Assembly: GCF_900890425.1 (NCBI RefSeq)
Contig: NZ_CAAHFG010000003.1
Location: forward strand, 620,001-684,000
Reading direction: 5' to 3'
DNA: 64,000 nucleotides
Origin: Pontiella desulfatans
GTDB taxonomy: Bacteria > Verrucomicrobiota > Kiritimatiellia > Kiritimatiellales > Pontiellaceae
The notes under the pieces are model-generated. The model was not told the DNA's origin, searched no databases, and saw only the letters and a program-made list of their open reading frames with translations. This document shows, in pieces, positions 8,452 through 17,275 of the stretch; positions within the stretch are counted from its first letter, which is position 1; each line of letters begins with the position of its first letter. The position numbers and the translations under genes were made by a program.

Positions 8452-11400
8452 ATGAGAACTAAGATGAGGCAAGTCGCGTGGTTGGGGATCGGGTTGATTT
8501 CCGGTGCAGGGATGATGTGCGCTGAAGCACATTATGTGGACCGATATAATCCGGTGGCGGTCTTTTCTTTGGATCAGGATCCCGGCGCCGTGGGTAGCGC
8601 TCCGTCCGGCGCCGCGATTCACAAAGCCGAGTCGGGGCTGCCGAAGCTGGAGCAGGGGGCACGTGATTTTACCGGGCGCGCCTGGAATTTCCGTGAGGTA
8701 GAGAGTTCGCTGAAGATCAAGGCTGACGGTGCCTTTGAAACCCTCGGCGATATCGAGACCACACGGGGACTTTCGGTTTCGTTCTGGATGAAGATTCCGC
8801 TGGCTGACCAGAAGAGCAATCATCGGTTGTTTGGTCATCCGGCGGTGGAAGCCACCATGATGAAGGCCGGATATGGCGGATTGAATATCAGCTTCGGGCC
8901 CGCCTATACTGTGGTCCTCTCCCGCGCGGCGGGATATGAGGCCTTTGATGGGCAGTGGCACCATGTTGCCGCAACGGTCGATTTCAGCAGCCGGCGAAAC
9001 AATGTCATCATCTATCTGGATGGAAAAGAGGTCGGGCGTGCCGATGGCGCGGCGAATAAATCGTTTAACAGCTCCGGCGGCCAAGGACTGTTCTATATCG
9101 GGGCGCGCAGGAACGGCGGCAGTTCGTTTTCGGGGGCATTGGATGATGTCGCCCTGTTTGATTATCCGCTGACACCGGAACAGATCCAGGGTATCCTGGC
9201 CGGACCGGTCTATGCCGGGGCTGACCGCAAGGTCTACCTGCCTGCGGCCATCCAATTGAAGGGAGCCGCACCGGAGGGGGGGCGTATTCTCTGGAAAAAG
9301 CTGTCCGGGCCGGGGCAGGTCATGTTTTCCAATGCGGGCCGGACGAATACCAAGGTGCGGTTCAGTCAGCCGGGTGAATATGTTCTGGGACTGCATGTCC
9401 AGGGGCACCGCGAAGTCAGCCGGCTCAACATCACCGTGCGGCCGCCATCGCCGCCGCAACTGCGGGCCGGGGATCCGGTTCAGATTGCCGGTAGTGCCGA
9501 TACGGCCAATGTGCGTGTCGGTGTCGAGGTTCCGGGACGATCCGACGGCGATCTGGACGGCGTTGAACTGCGGTGGAGCAAACTGAGCGGTCCGGGGCGT
9601 GTGGCGTTTGCGGATGAATCCTCGCCGGAAACCGCGGTGCGTTTCAGCAGTGACGGACTCTACCAGTTGCAGCTTACCGCCGGGGTGGGGGAACTGACCA
9701 GCCGTGCCGTCGTCAGTGTGCAGGTCGGCGGGCCGTCCTCGCCGCACTATGCGCTCCTGCTGAATCCGCTCTACCTGGTTTCACTGGATACGCCGGCCAA
9801 CCGCGAATCAGCCGGCGTCATGGAGTCCGCCGGGGGGACCTGTGCAGAACTCTTCAGGATGGAATCCGGCCTGCCGCAGCTGGTGGAAGGGGCGCGTGCG
9901 TTCACCGGGACCGGGTGGGATTTTGCCGGCATCCCATCCGCCGTCAAGGTACACAACCGTTTTACTCTCGCCCGTCTGTGCGATCCCGAACTGACCACCG
10001 GGATAACACACAGCCTCTGGTTCAAAGGCGATTTTCAGCAGCATGGCGCAAAGGTCGGTCGCATCGGCGGTCAGTCGGGGGTTTCGATCGACTGTGGAAA
10101 GAATACGGTTTCCGTCTGCATCGACGGGGTATACGTGACCGCGAACGGGGTGCTGGATAATCAGTGGCACCATTTGGCGGTTGTGGCCGATTTTCGGAGC
10201 AGTGAAAACAATGTGCGACTTTATATCGATGGCGTGCAACGGGCCTCAACCGGTCATGCATTTACAACCTGTTTCGGGAGCCGCCGAACGGATCATACGC
10301 ATTATTGGGGCTGTCGCAGCAATGGAGGCGGGTATCCGTTCAACGGAGAGCTGGATGATATCGCGGTCTTTGACTATCCGCTCGACAGTAGCCAGGTTGG
10401 CTATCTTTACAACGGCCCGTCTTCGCAGCAACTGACGCAGCTGCAGCTGCCCCCGCCGGTCATCGATGCCGGAAAAGACCGGCTTGAAACGTTGCCGGTT
10501 CGTTCCGTTAAGCTGCAGGGACGCGCACTTGAAGGGGAGGGGTTGTCGTATCGCTGGGAGCAGCTGCGCGGCCCGGGAGAGGTGACCTTCTCTTCACCGG
10601 ACAGCCCGGTGACCGAGGTACGCTTTGAAGAGCCGGGACCGGAGTTGCATAACCGGGATTACCGCCACTATATTTTCCGGCTGACGGCATCGGCTGGAAC
10701 CGGGGCGTTTGCGCGTTCCGACCGGGATGAGGTGGCCGTGGTTTTTCATCGCCCGTATGCTCCGAAATCCCGGGTCTTCTCCGAAAATCCCCCGGCCGGG
10801 GTTCATCCGCGCATCCTGTTCAGTCCGGAGGATCTTCCAGAGATGCGGGAGCGGTTCAAGAGCGATGCCGCGGCGCAGCGGGCGGCGGAGATCCTGCGGT
10901 CCGAGCTTGAAAAGGGACTCTTTAACCCTCAGGCGCAGGAAGGCCTGGTCTATTCCCTGCTTCAGGCAGGAAAACCGGATGTCGATGTCAAATTGGTGAG
11001 CAAAGACAACACCCGCGGATACTGGCAGGGGCGGGGCAATTTCTACGGCTCGATGGCCACCGCCGCCATGCTTGCGGTGCTGGAAGAGGATGAGGCCGCA
11101 TGCACGGAGCTGGCCATGGTGCTGTCGCGCGCCGCAGCGGCCTACCTGAAAATCTACCGACCGAACTATCCCAACAAGCTGACGCATGATGCGGATGGAG
11201 GGCTTGCGCTTGCGTATGACCTGCTGCACAACAGCATGGATGCAGAACAGCGCATTCCGGTGCGTGCCCTGCTGTCAAAGATGACGAAGTGGAGGCAGAG
11301 CTTCGGTTCTGAACTGACCGATGATCTGCATAACTCGTCCAACTGGAAAACCCATCACGATCAGATTGTTTTGGCGGCCCTGGCGATTGAAGGCGAAGAG

Positions 11401-12945
11401 GGATACGATGCAGGGCTGGTTGAACAGGCGGTCTACAAGCTGCGTTCATTCCTGAGTCAGTACGGGGTGTTTCCTTCCGGGTATGCGCATGAGGGCTATA
11501 CCTACTACCGCATGGGCATGGAATCTGCGGCGCTTTCGGCGCTGGCCCTCAGCCGGCGCGGTGAAAACCTCTATGAAACCACCAGCTTGTATCGAAGTGT
11601 CCAGATGATGTTCCGCTCTATGCCGCCGCAGGCCTGTTGGGTGACCGGCTTCGGGGATGCGTCCCCGGAGATCAGCGGCATGGCACCGCTGGACTGGACC
11701 ATCCGTTACATGTGGCCTGATGATCCGGTTGCCGCTTATCTGATCAAACCGCGGCTCGACCGGTTGGTTGCCGGGTCATGCTCGTCGAAAGAACAGAACC
11801 AGGCCCTTAATCTCATGGCGCTGATCTTCGCGGTCGGGCCGCAGCAGGATTATACACAAAAGGAGGCGGCCGAAGCGGCTGCAATGCCGGCCTCCATATT
11901 CTGTCCCGATAAAGGCTACATGAATGCGCGGACGGGCTGGGAGGACTCAGCTGTGAACCTGGTTTTCCGCAGTCGCATGGATAAGTATGCGTTAGGCCAC
12001 ATGCATCCGGATGTCAATTCATTTGAACTCTATGCCAATGGAACCACTTGGTTCTGGGATCCGGGGAAATATCCGATCCAGAACGATTTCCACCAGACGA
12101 TCCTGATGGACGGGCGTGGCGGCGGGGGCAGCAGCGGCGCTTTTGCCTGGCCGAGTCTGCCCGGGCGGTTTGTGGAGTATCGTGAAACCGAGGGCATGGT
12201 GATCGGAACGGGCGATGCGAAGTCGTTTTATGACTATGTTCACGGCGAGCTGCGTGATAGCCCCGACGGAGAAAAGCTGGAGCCGGTATCGCCCGGTGAA
12301 CACGGCCTGCTGTGGGCGGATTTCATGTATGGTAAAACCCGGGCCGATGCCGCCGGGCTGCCGGCCTGGCGCATGGAGCCGGTGCGCTACAATGAAAATC
12401 TGTACCGGTACAATCCGGTAGAGCGGGCTTTCCGTACCGCCGCACTGGTTAAAGGGGAGCATCCCTTTGTGCTGGTGGTTGACGACTATCAGAAGGATGA
12501 TGCCACCCGCCTGTACGAGTGGATCGGCAATCTGGAACCCGGCACCGTTGAAACGGTTTCGCAGGACGGCACCGACCTCATTCTGAAGAAGACCGGGAAC
12601 GACGATCTCGGCAACCGCCTGCTGGTGCGGGTGCTTCAGGCCGACGGCCCGGTGAGCGGACCGAAACTGCGCGAGCTGAAACTCGGCGGCATTCCCGGAT
12701 CGCGGAGCGGACAGCCGGCCGCGCAGGTCCATTTTGCCGCCCGGGCCGTGGCGCCCGCTTTCAAGGTGCTGCTCTATCCGCATCGTGAGGGAGACCGGCT
12801 CCCCGAGACCCGCTGGAATGAAGCGCACGATACGGTTTCGATCCAGTTCCCGGAGCAGCTTGATGTGGTCAGCTTTAAACCTGATGAAACGGGGCGCACG
12901 ACGGTTTCCGTTTTCCGCAATGGACGTGAGCCAGGCGAACTCTGA
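8452..12945 (+). CDS. Multidomain heparinase II/III-like lyase with N-terminal LamG and Ig-like modules
   Basis: I chose the ATG at 8452 because AAGGAAATAAGGATA lies just upstream and a clear signal peptide follows (MRTKMRQVAWLGIG, cleaved near CAEA). The reading frame also extends to 8383, but those codons overlap the previous gene. The protein is 1497 residues. Modules in order are LamG (about 70-250), two PKD/Ig-like domains (251-430), a second LamG (437-656), a third Ig-like domain (667-767), and a heparinase II/III-like enzyme part (780-1497). The enzyme part shows HPRILFSPEDLP, NWKTHHDQ, HEGYTYYRMG, GHMHPDVNSFELY near residue 1182, and AFRTAALVKG. The order is the reverse of the preceding gene, whose binding modules follow the catalytic part. 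Its role is probably extracellular cleavage of a uronic-acid polymer; the exact substrate is unknown. Confidence 0.8.
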   Translation: MRTKMRQVAWLGIGLISGAGMMCAEAHYVDRYNPVAVFSLDQDPGAVGSAPSGAAIHKAESGLPKLEQGARDFTGRAWNFREVESSLKIKADGAFETLGDIETTRGLSVSFWMKIPLADQKSNHRLFGHPAVEATMMKAGYGGLNISFGPAYTVVLSRAAGYEAFDGQWHHVAATVDFSSRRNNVIIYLDGKEVGRADGAANKSFNSSGGQGLFYIGARRNGGSSFSGALDDVALFDYPLTPEQIQGILAGPVYAGADRKVYLPAAIQLKGAAPEGGRILWKKLSGPGQVMFSNAGRTNTKVRFSQPGEYVLGLHVQGHREVSRLNITVRPPSPPQLRAGDPVQIAGSADTANVRVGVEVPGRSDGDLDGVELRWSKLSGPGRVAFADESSPETAVRFSSDGLYQLQLTAGVGELTSRAVVSVQVGGPSSPHYALLLNPLYLVSLDTPANRESAGVMESAGGTCAELFRMESGLPQLVEGARAFTGTGWDFAGIPSAVKVHNRFTLARLCDPELTTGITHSLWFKGDFQQHGAKVGRIGGQSGVSIDCGKNTVSVCIDGVYVTANGVLDNQWHHLAVVADFRSSENNVRLYIDGVQRASTGHAFTTCFGSRRTDHTHYWGCRSNGGGYPFNGELDDIAVFDYPLDSSQVGYLYNGPSSQQLTQLQLPPPVIDAGKDRLETLPVRSVKLQGRALEGEGLSYRWEQLRGPGEVTFSSPDSPVTEVRFEEPGPELHNRDYRHYIFRLTASAGTGAFARSDRDEVAVVFHRPYAPKSRVFSENPPAGVHPRILFSPEDLPEMRERFKSDAAAQRAAEILRSELEKGLFNPQAQEGLVYSLLQAGKPDVDVKLVSKDNTRGYWQGRGNFYGSMATAAMLAVLEEDEAACTELAMVLSRAAAAYLKIYRPNYPNKLTHDADGGLALAYDLLHNSMDAEQRIPVRALLSKMTKWRQSFGSELTDDLHNSSNWKTHHDQIVLAALAIEGEEGYDAGLVEQAVYKLRSFLSQYGVFPSGYAHEGYTYYRMGMESAALSALALSRRGENLYETTSLYRSVQMMFRSMPPQACWVTGFGDASPEISGMAPLDWTIRYMWPDDPVAAYLIKPRLDRLVAGSCSSKEQNQALNLMALIFAVGPQQDYTQKEAAEAAAMPASIFCPDKGYMNARTGWEDSAVNLVFRSRMDKYALGHMHPDVNSFELYANGTTWFWDPGKYPIQNDFHQTILMDGRGGGGSSGAFAWPSLPGRFVEYRETEGMVIGTGDAKSFYDYVHGELRDSPDGEKLEPVSPGEHGLLWADFMYGKTRADAAGLPAWRMEPVRYNENLYRYNPVERAFRTAALVKGEHPFVLVVDDYQKDDATRLYEWIGNLEPGTVETVSQDGTDLILKKTGNDDLGNRLLVRVLQADGPVSGPKLRELKLGGIPGSRSGQPAAQVHFAARAVAPAFKVLLYPHREGDRLPETRWNEAHDTVSIQFPEQLDVVSFKPDETGRTTVSVFRNGREPGEL

Positions 12946-12979
12946 TTTCTTGTACATAATGCACACAAAAAGATACGCT

Positions 12980-15900
12980 ATGATATTACCTCATAAACTT
13001 AAAACCCTGTTATGGAGCGGTATTTGCCTCTGCTTCTGCATCCAGCCGGCTGCAGTGGATGCCGCCGCCCCGATCGCTTCAAACAGCAGGGTGCTGTTCC
13101 TCGGCAAGGAAGCGACGACGCACAAAGATGCGCTCGAGGCACTTTATACTGCCGATCCCTCCGTAAACACCTTGAACCTGACCTTCGACAGCTTTGACGT
13201 GGATTATGTGATGGATGCGCTTTTCACGGACCGCACCTACCCGAAGTTTATCAATGACTATCTGGATGCGCCCAAGCACGCGGACTATGTGAATGCGCTG
13301 ACAGACAAACTGGATGAAAACTTCGATTATATCATCTACCTCGGTGAACCCGCCTATCTACAGGACAAACCCGAGCTGACCATGGCCACGCTGCTGTTCT
13401 TGCAGGCCTACTGCAGGACCGAGGGCCTGAGTTCCCAAATCCTGCTGCCGATGCTCTGGAATGCCACCAGTGCGGCTTCCCAGACGACAACCTTCCGGGA
13501 ATACACCTATCGGATTGCGGATGCGCTGGGCATCGAGGCCGTTCCGGCCGGGTTAGCCTGGCATGATATCATCAATGATGGAGGTCTTACCGTTGCTGAG
13601 AGCAGCTTGACCGCGACGCCCTCGGCTGAAGCCCAATATACACTGGCGACCACCCTGTACAGTCACCTCTTTGAACAAAACGCCAACGGTAGCACCTACA
13701 GCCCTACGGGAATAGACGGGGCTGCGCAAAGCGCGATTCGCAGTCACACTCACACAGCATGGAGCGATGCCCTCACGGCCACCCATTACACCGGTGACTA
13801 TACGTCGCCCTACATGACCATGTGGGCGACTCCCATGAACAAGAGCCGCAAGGTCATGACCAACGGCACCAGCACCGAACGACGAAACTACATCATGCTG
13901 GACAAGCTCTTTACCGCCGCCGGATATCCCGATTCCGCGGTTCGCTGGGATGGAAGCAGTGCGCCCTACAACGGCCATTTTCCCAGTAATTATAGCGACC
14001 CTGATGTGCAGGCGGGGGTAGCGGCCAACGATTTTGTCTTTACGGTTGGGCGCCGCTTGTCCAGTGCCTACTGGTATGAAGTCTGGATGACGGAGGTTCT
14101 CCTTCATGATCCGGATGCTGATTTGATTCACTATATTTCGGATTACCAGGTCAAGGCGGAGACGGAAGAACCCTTTGCGCATGGCCGTAAAGCACGAAGC
14201 CATACCATCGAAAACTTTGATGCATCCACAGGACATCCCAACGTACAGGCCATCCCCAATTACATTGGGTTCAGTTGGTTGGGTCTCAGGCGTCCGGATA
14301 TCAACATGCATCAGGACTATACCCACTTAAGTGCTGTGGGGTCGGCCATCAACACGGCCATCCCTTACACCCTGGCCACCGGGGAGAATCCGGCGTTGCT
14401 ACCGGATCCCCCCGTCGCTGCGTTGGATGACGAGATGTATGGGTCGGTGCTCTCCTTTGACGAACGCTATACCCTGAATGCAGCCTACGAACTGGCCTAT
14501 ATGCTGTCGGGCTTGCGCAGCCTGGATACCCCCATCGCTCCACAGGCCTTTGATCAGACCGTTCGCTTCGAGAACGACGGCGAGCCACAGCCCTTTTTTC
14601 CGCATGCCTTCGGCGCGTTCAACAAGACGCTGACTATGAATCTGGTCACTTCGCCCAGTGTGGGTTCGATTTCATTTGACGGACGACTGATGACCTATAC
14701 TCCTCAACCCGGCGATGTGGGAGAGGTGACTTTCACCTACAATGTCACCGATGGCACCGATACCTCCGGCAATGCTACCGTTACACTGAATCCGGATCTT
14801 TTGGGCCAGGCCGCTTACAACCCGATTGCGAAAATTGGTGATAACGTCATCTGGAATGGTTTTCGCTGGACCGGCGGAAGAACTCTCGTGGTGGACAGCA
14901 ACAACCAACTGGATTTTCAGGACCATCCGCTTCCGGGGGATCCCAATTATTCGGAGACCTTACGGGCCCATCGCTTCTATCTGGATCTGAGAAACAACGG
15001 CGGCATTTTCCAAGTCAGCAGCAAAGCTCCAGTCGATGGCGAGACCGATCTTTTCTCGCCCTTCGGCTGGAACGATGAGCCAGATGTGTCGTCCTTCTCA
15101 ATGGGTGATGCGGATTGGGGGCAAGGCGGCAGCGGCTTGGCCAATCCAATCAACGGCTTTACCCCCAATGATGGCGTCGGCCTGGAAGAAATCAACTGGA
15201 TCCTGATTCCGCAGGAATCCTATTCGTGGGAACCCTGGGAACTCTTTGCCGGGAACTCAAGGGCGATGGCGATCGGCATGATTTGGAATGATGACGGGGA
15301 CGGACTCCTCGAGGACAGCGGGGATGATGCCTATATCGTCAAATACGCCCTTTCCGCGCATCACTATGAGGGGTATCGCAAGGCCTTCCCCTACATCGAT
15401 ACCACCGCTGAGCTCAATGCCGCCGTGGGCAATGTCGCCGTTCCGGAGATTCTGGTGTATGCGAATGAAACCGAAATTTTGGATGGCAGCACTGTAACCA
15501 GTGGTAGCGATCATACCCTTTTCGGCACCGCCAAGGTGGAGGGCGAAACGGTGGTGCATACCTTCACCGTTGAAAACACGGGCGGCGCTCCCTTGACGCT
15601 CAGCGATGTGAGTATTTCCGGTGACCATGCCGATGACTTTGTCATCACGGAGTATCCGTCAGGAACCATCAGGAACAAGACCCAGACCTCCCTGCAGATC
15701 ACCTTTAATCCTTGCGCCGCCGGCGAGCGTAATGCCACCGTTACCCTCCAGAATGATGACCCTGATGAGGGCATGTTTTCCTTCGCGATTCAAGGGGTTG
15801 GCGCTACGGCAGCCGCCTCTACCTATATCAAGAAAATCGAGTATGTGGTGCTGGAGAGTCAGGCAAGCGGCACCCGCACGCCCCTCTGGAATGGCAGCAG

Positions 15901-17188
15901 TTGGGGGCCGGGTCTTGCTGTAGGCAATAATGGCAATATTAAATTCAACTTCTGGAGTGCGGCCTCTGGCGGCACCCGCTACCGCCGCTTCTATATCGAC
16001 ATGCGTACCGCAGGCACGTTTTATGCCGCGGAAGTCTATCTCTCTACTGCCTCGGAAACGGTGACATATTCTCCGCAAAGCTGGCAAAATGTGACCGGTT
16101 CAGTGAACCAGAACATGGGCAGTGGAGACTGGAATACGGGCGGCACGGGAACCGCCAGCCCGGTTAATGGCTTTACGGCCGATGACGGGGTGGGCGCCGA
16201 GGAAATCAACTGGATGATTTTCAGTAATGATACGTCTCCCGGAAATGCTGCAGCCATTGCCATCGGGCTGGTATGGGTTGATGATGGGGACGGACTCCTG
16301 GAGGACAGTGGAAACGACACGATCCTCATCAAATACGCCCTCTCCGCAAATCATCCCAGTGGGCAGGCGGCTGCCTTTGCTGAGATGGACACCCTGGCTG
16401 AACTGAATGCTGCAGTGGGTAACGTCGTTGCATCTCCGGAACCGGAAATCCTCGTCAGAGGCAACAGTCTCGAACTGACCTCCGGAGACAGCGAACCCCG
16501 CACCGCAGATCATACCGACTTCGGCACCGCCGAAAGCTTGAGCGGTACAGTAGCCCGTACCTTCAGCATCAAAAACTTCGGCACGGCTGATTTAACCATC
16601 AGCGCCGTAAACCTCACGGGTGCTCACTCGAATGACTTTATCGTGACGGCCCATCCCGCCGGCACCCTGGCCGCTGACAATGAAACCACCTTCACCGTTA
16701 CCTTTGATCCTTCAGCGGATGGATTGCGCACGGCGACCGTCAGCATTGCGAGTACCGATGGCGAAGAAACCCCCTTCATCTTTACTGTTCAGGGAACCGG
16801 GGTCACGACATTCCCGGATACTGACGACGACGGCATCGATGATGACTGGGAAATGACGTACTTCAACAGCCTGACCAACGCCACGGCCACTTCGGACAGG
16901 GACGAGGATGGCAACTCGGATTATACGGAATTCAGGGCCGGAACCAACCCGACGAATGCGATGTCCTTCTTCGGCCTCAATGTGACCGGCATGGACATTC
17001 CCCTAAACGTAATGGACATTTCCTGGCCGTCGGCGACGGGGCGCACCTACGTTGTCGAGACGGTCAGTGATCTTGAGGGATCCTGGGATGTGCTACGGAC
17101 CACTATCGTGGCCACCCCGCCAACGAATATTTTCGGGGTTACCATGACGAATGCACCGGCTGCGTTTTACCGTATTATCATCGAATAA
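12980..17188 (+). CDS. Modular exported protein: SGNH-like N-terminus, two EINW/ELNAA modules, two choice-of-anchor D domains
   Basis: The start chosen is the ATG at 12980 (MILPHKLKTLLW), which gives a good signal peptide ending near VDAAAP. An in-frame ATG at 12959 is also possible, and neither has a strong ribosome site. The 1402-residue product has an N-terminal part resembling an SGNH hydrolase only weakly (VLFLGKE, later QDYTHLSAVG). It continues with a cadherin-like beta domain (550-604), a first EINW/ELNAA module (612-820), a choice-of-anchor D domain (822-942), a second module (947-1150) and a second anchor-D domain (1153-1273). An acidic DTDDDGIDDDWE thrombospondin-3-like repeat and a short beta domain end it. 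It sits between two heparinase-like genes. The function is not recognised; a surface or matrix protein is an inference. Confidence 0.75.
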   Translation: MILPHKLKTLLWSGICLCFCIQPAAVDAAAPIASNSRVLFLGKEATTHKDALEALYTADPSVNTLNLTFDSFDVDYVMDALFTDRTYPKFINDYLDAPKHADYVNALTDKLDENFDYIIYLGEPAYLQDKPELTMATLLFLQAYCRTEGLSSQILLPMLWNATSAASQTTTFREYTYRIADALGIEAVPAGLAWHDIINDGGLTVAESSLTATPSAEAQYTLATTLYSHLFEQNANGSTYSPTGIDGAAQSAIRSHTHTAWSDALTATHYTGDYTSPYMTMWATPMNKSRKVMTNGTSTERRNYIMLDKLFTAAGYPDSAVRWDGSSAPYNGHFPSNYSDPDVQAGVAANDFVFTVGRRLSSAYWYEVWMTEVLLHDPDADLIHYISDYQVKAETEEPFAHGRKARSHTIENFDASTGHPNVQAIPNYIGFSWLGLRRPDINMHQDYTHLSAVGSAINTAIPYTLATGENPALLPDPPVAALDDEMYGSVLSFDERYTLNAAYELAYMLSGLRSLDTPIAPQAFDQTVRFENDGEPQPFFPHAFGAFNKTLTMNLVTSPSVGSISFDGRLMTYTPQPGDVGEVTFTYNVTDGTDTSGNATVTLNPDLLGQAAYNPIAKIGDNVIWNGFRWTGGRTLVVDSNNQLDFQDHPLPGDPNYSETLRAHRFYLDLRNNGGIFQVSSKAPVDGETDLFSPFGWNDEPDVSSFSMGDADWGQGGSGLANPINGFTPNDGVGLEEINWILIPQESYSWEPWELFAGNSRAMAIGMIWNDDGDGLLEDSGDDAYIVKYALSAHHYEGYRKAFPYIDTTAELNAAVGNVAVPEILVYANETEILDGSTVTSGSDHTLFGTAKVEGETVVHTFTVENTGGAPLTLSDVSISGDHADDFVITEYPSGTIRNKTQTSLQITFNPCAAGERNATVTLQNDDPDEGMFSFAIQGVGATAAASTYIKKIEYVVLESQASGTRTPLWNGSSWGPGLAVGNNGNIKFNFWSAASGGTRYRRFYIDMRTAGTFYAAEVYLSTASETVTYSPQSWQNVTGSVNQNMGSGDWNTGGTGTASPVNGFTADDGVGAEEINWMIFSNDTSPGNAAAIAIGLVWVDDGDGLLEDSGNDTILIKYALSANHPSGQAAAFAEMDTLAELNAAVGNVVASPEPEILVRGNSLELTSGDSEPRTADHTDFGTAESLSGTVARTFSIKNFGTADLTISAVNLTGAHSNDFIVTAHPAGTLAADNETTFTVTFDPSADGLRTATVSIASTDGEETPFIFTVQGTGVTTFPDTDDDGIDDDWEMTYFNSLTNATATSDRDEDGNSDYTEFRAGTNPTNAMSFFGLNVTGMDIPLNVMDISWPSATGRTYVVETVSDLEGSWDVLRTTIVATPPTNIFGVTMTNAPAAFYRIIIE

Positions 17189-17275
17189 CCCGACGGAGCG
17201 TTTCACATGTTTCAATACGAACGAAATCAAATAGAATTTACCCCTCGGACGACAACCAAAAAGGATAAGAAGAAA

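Noticed and set aside
8416-9747. A 443-codon minus-strand frame over the LamG part of the 8452 gene
   Set aside because: It is a shadow of a well-supported plus-strand gene and shows no domain text of its own.
12734-12979. N-terminal extension of the 12980 gene back to 12734
   Set aside because: It would overlap the previous lyase gene by over 200 bases and would bury an evident signal peptide more than 80 residues inside the protein.
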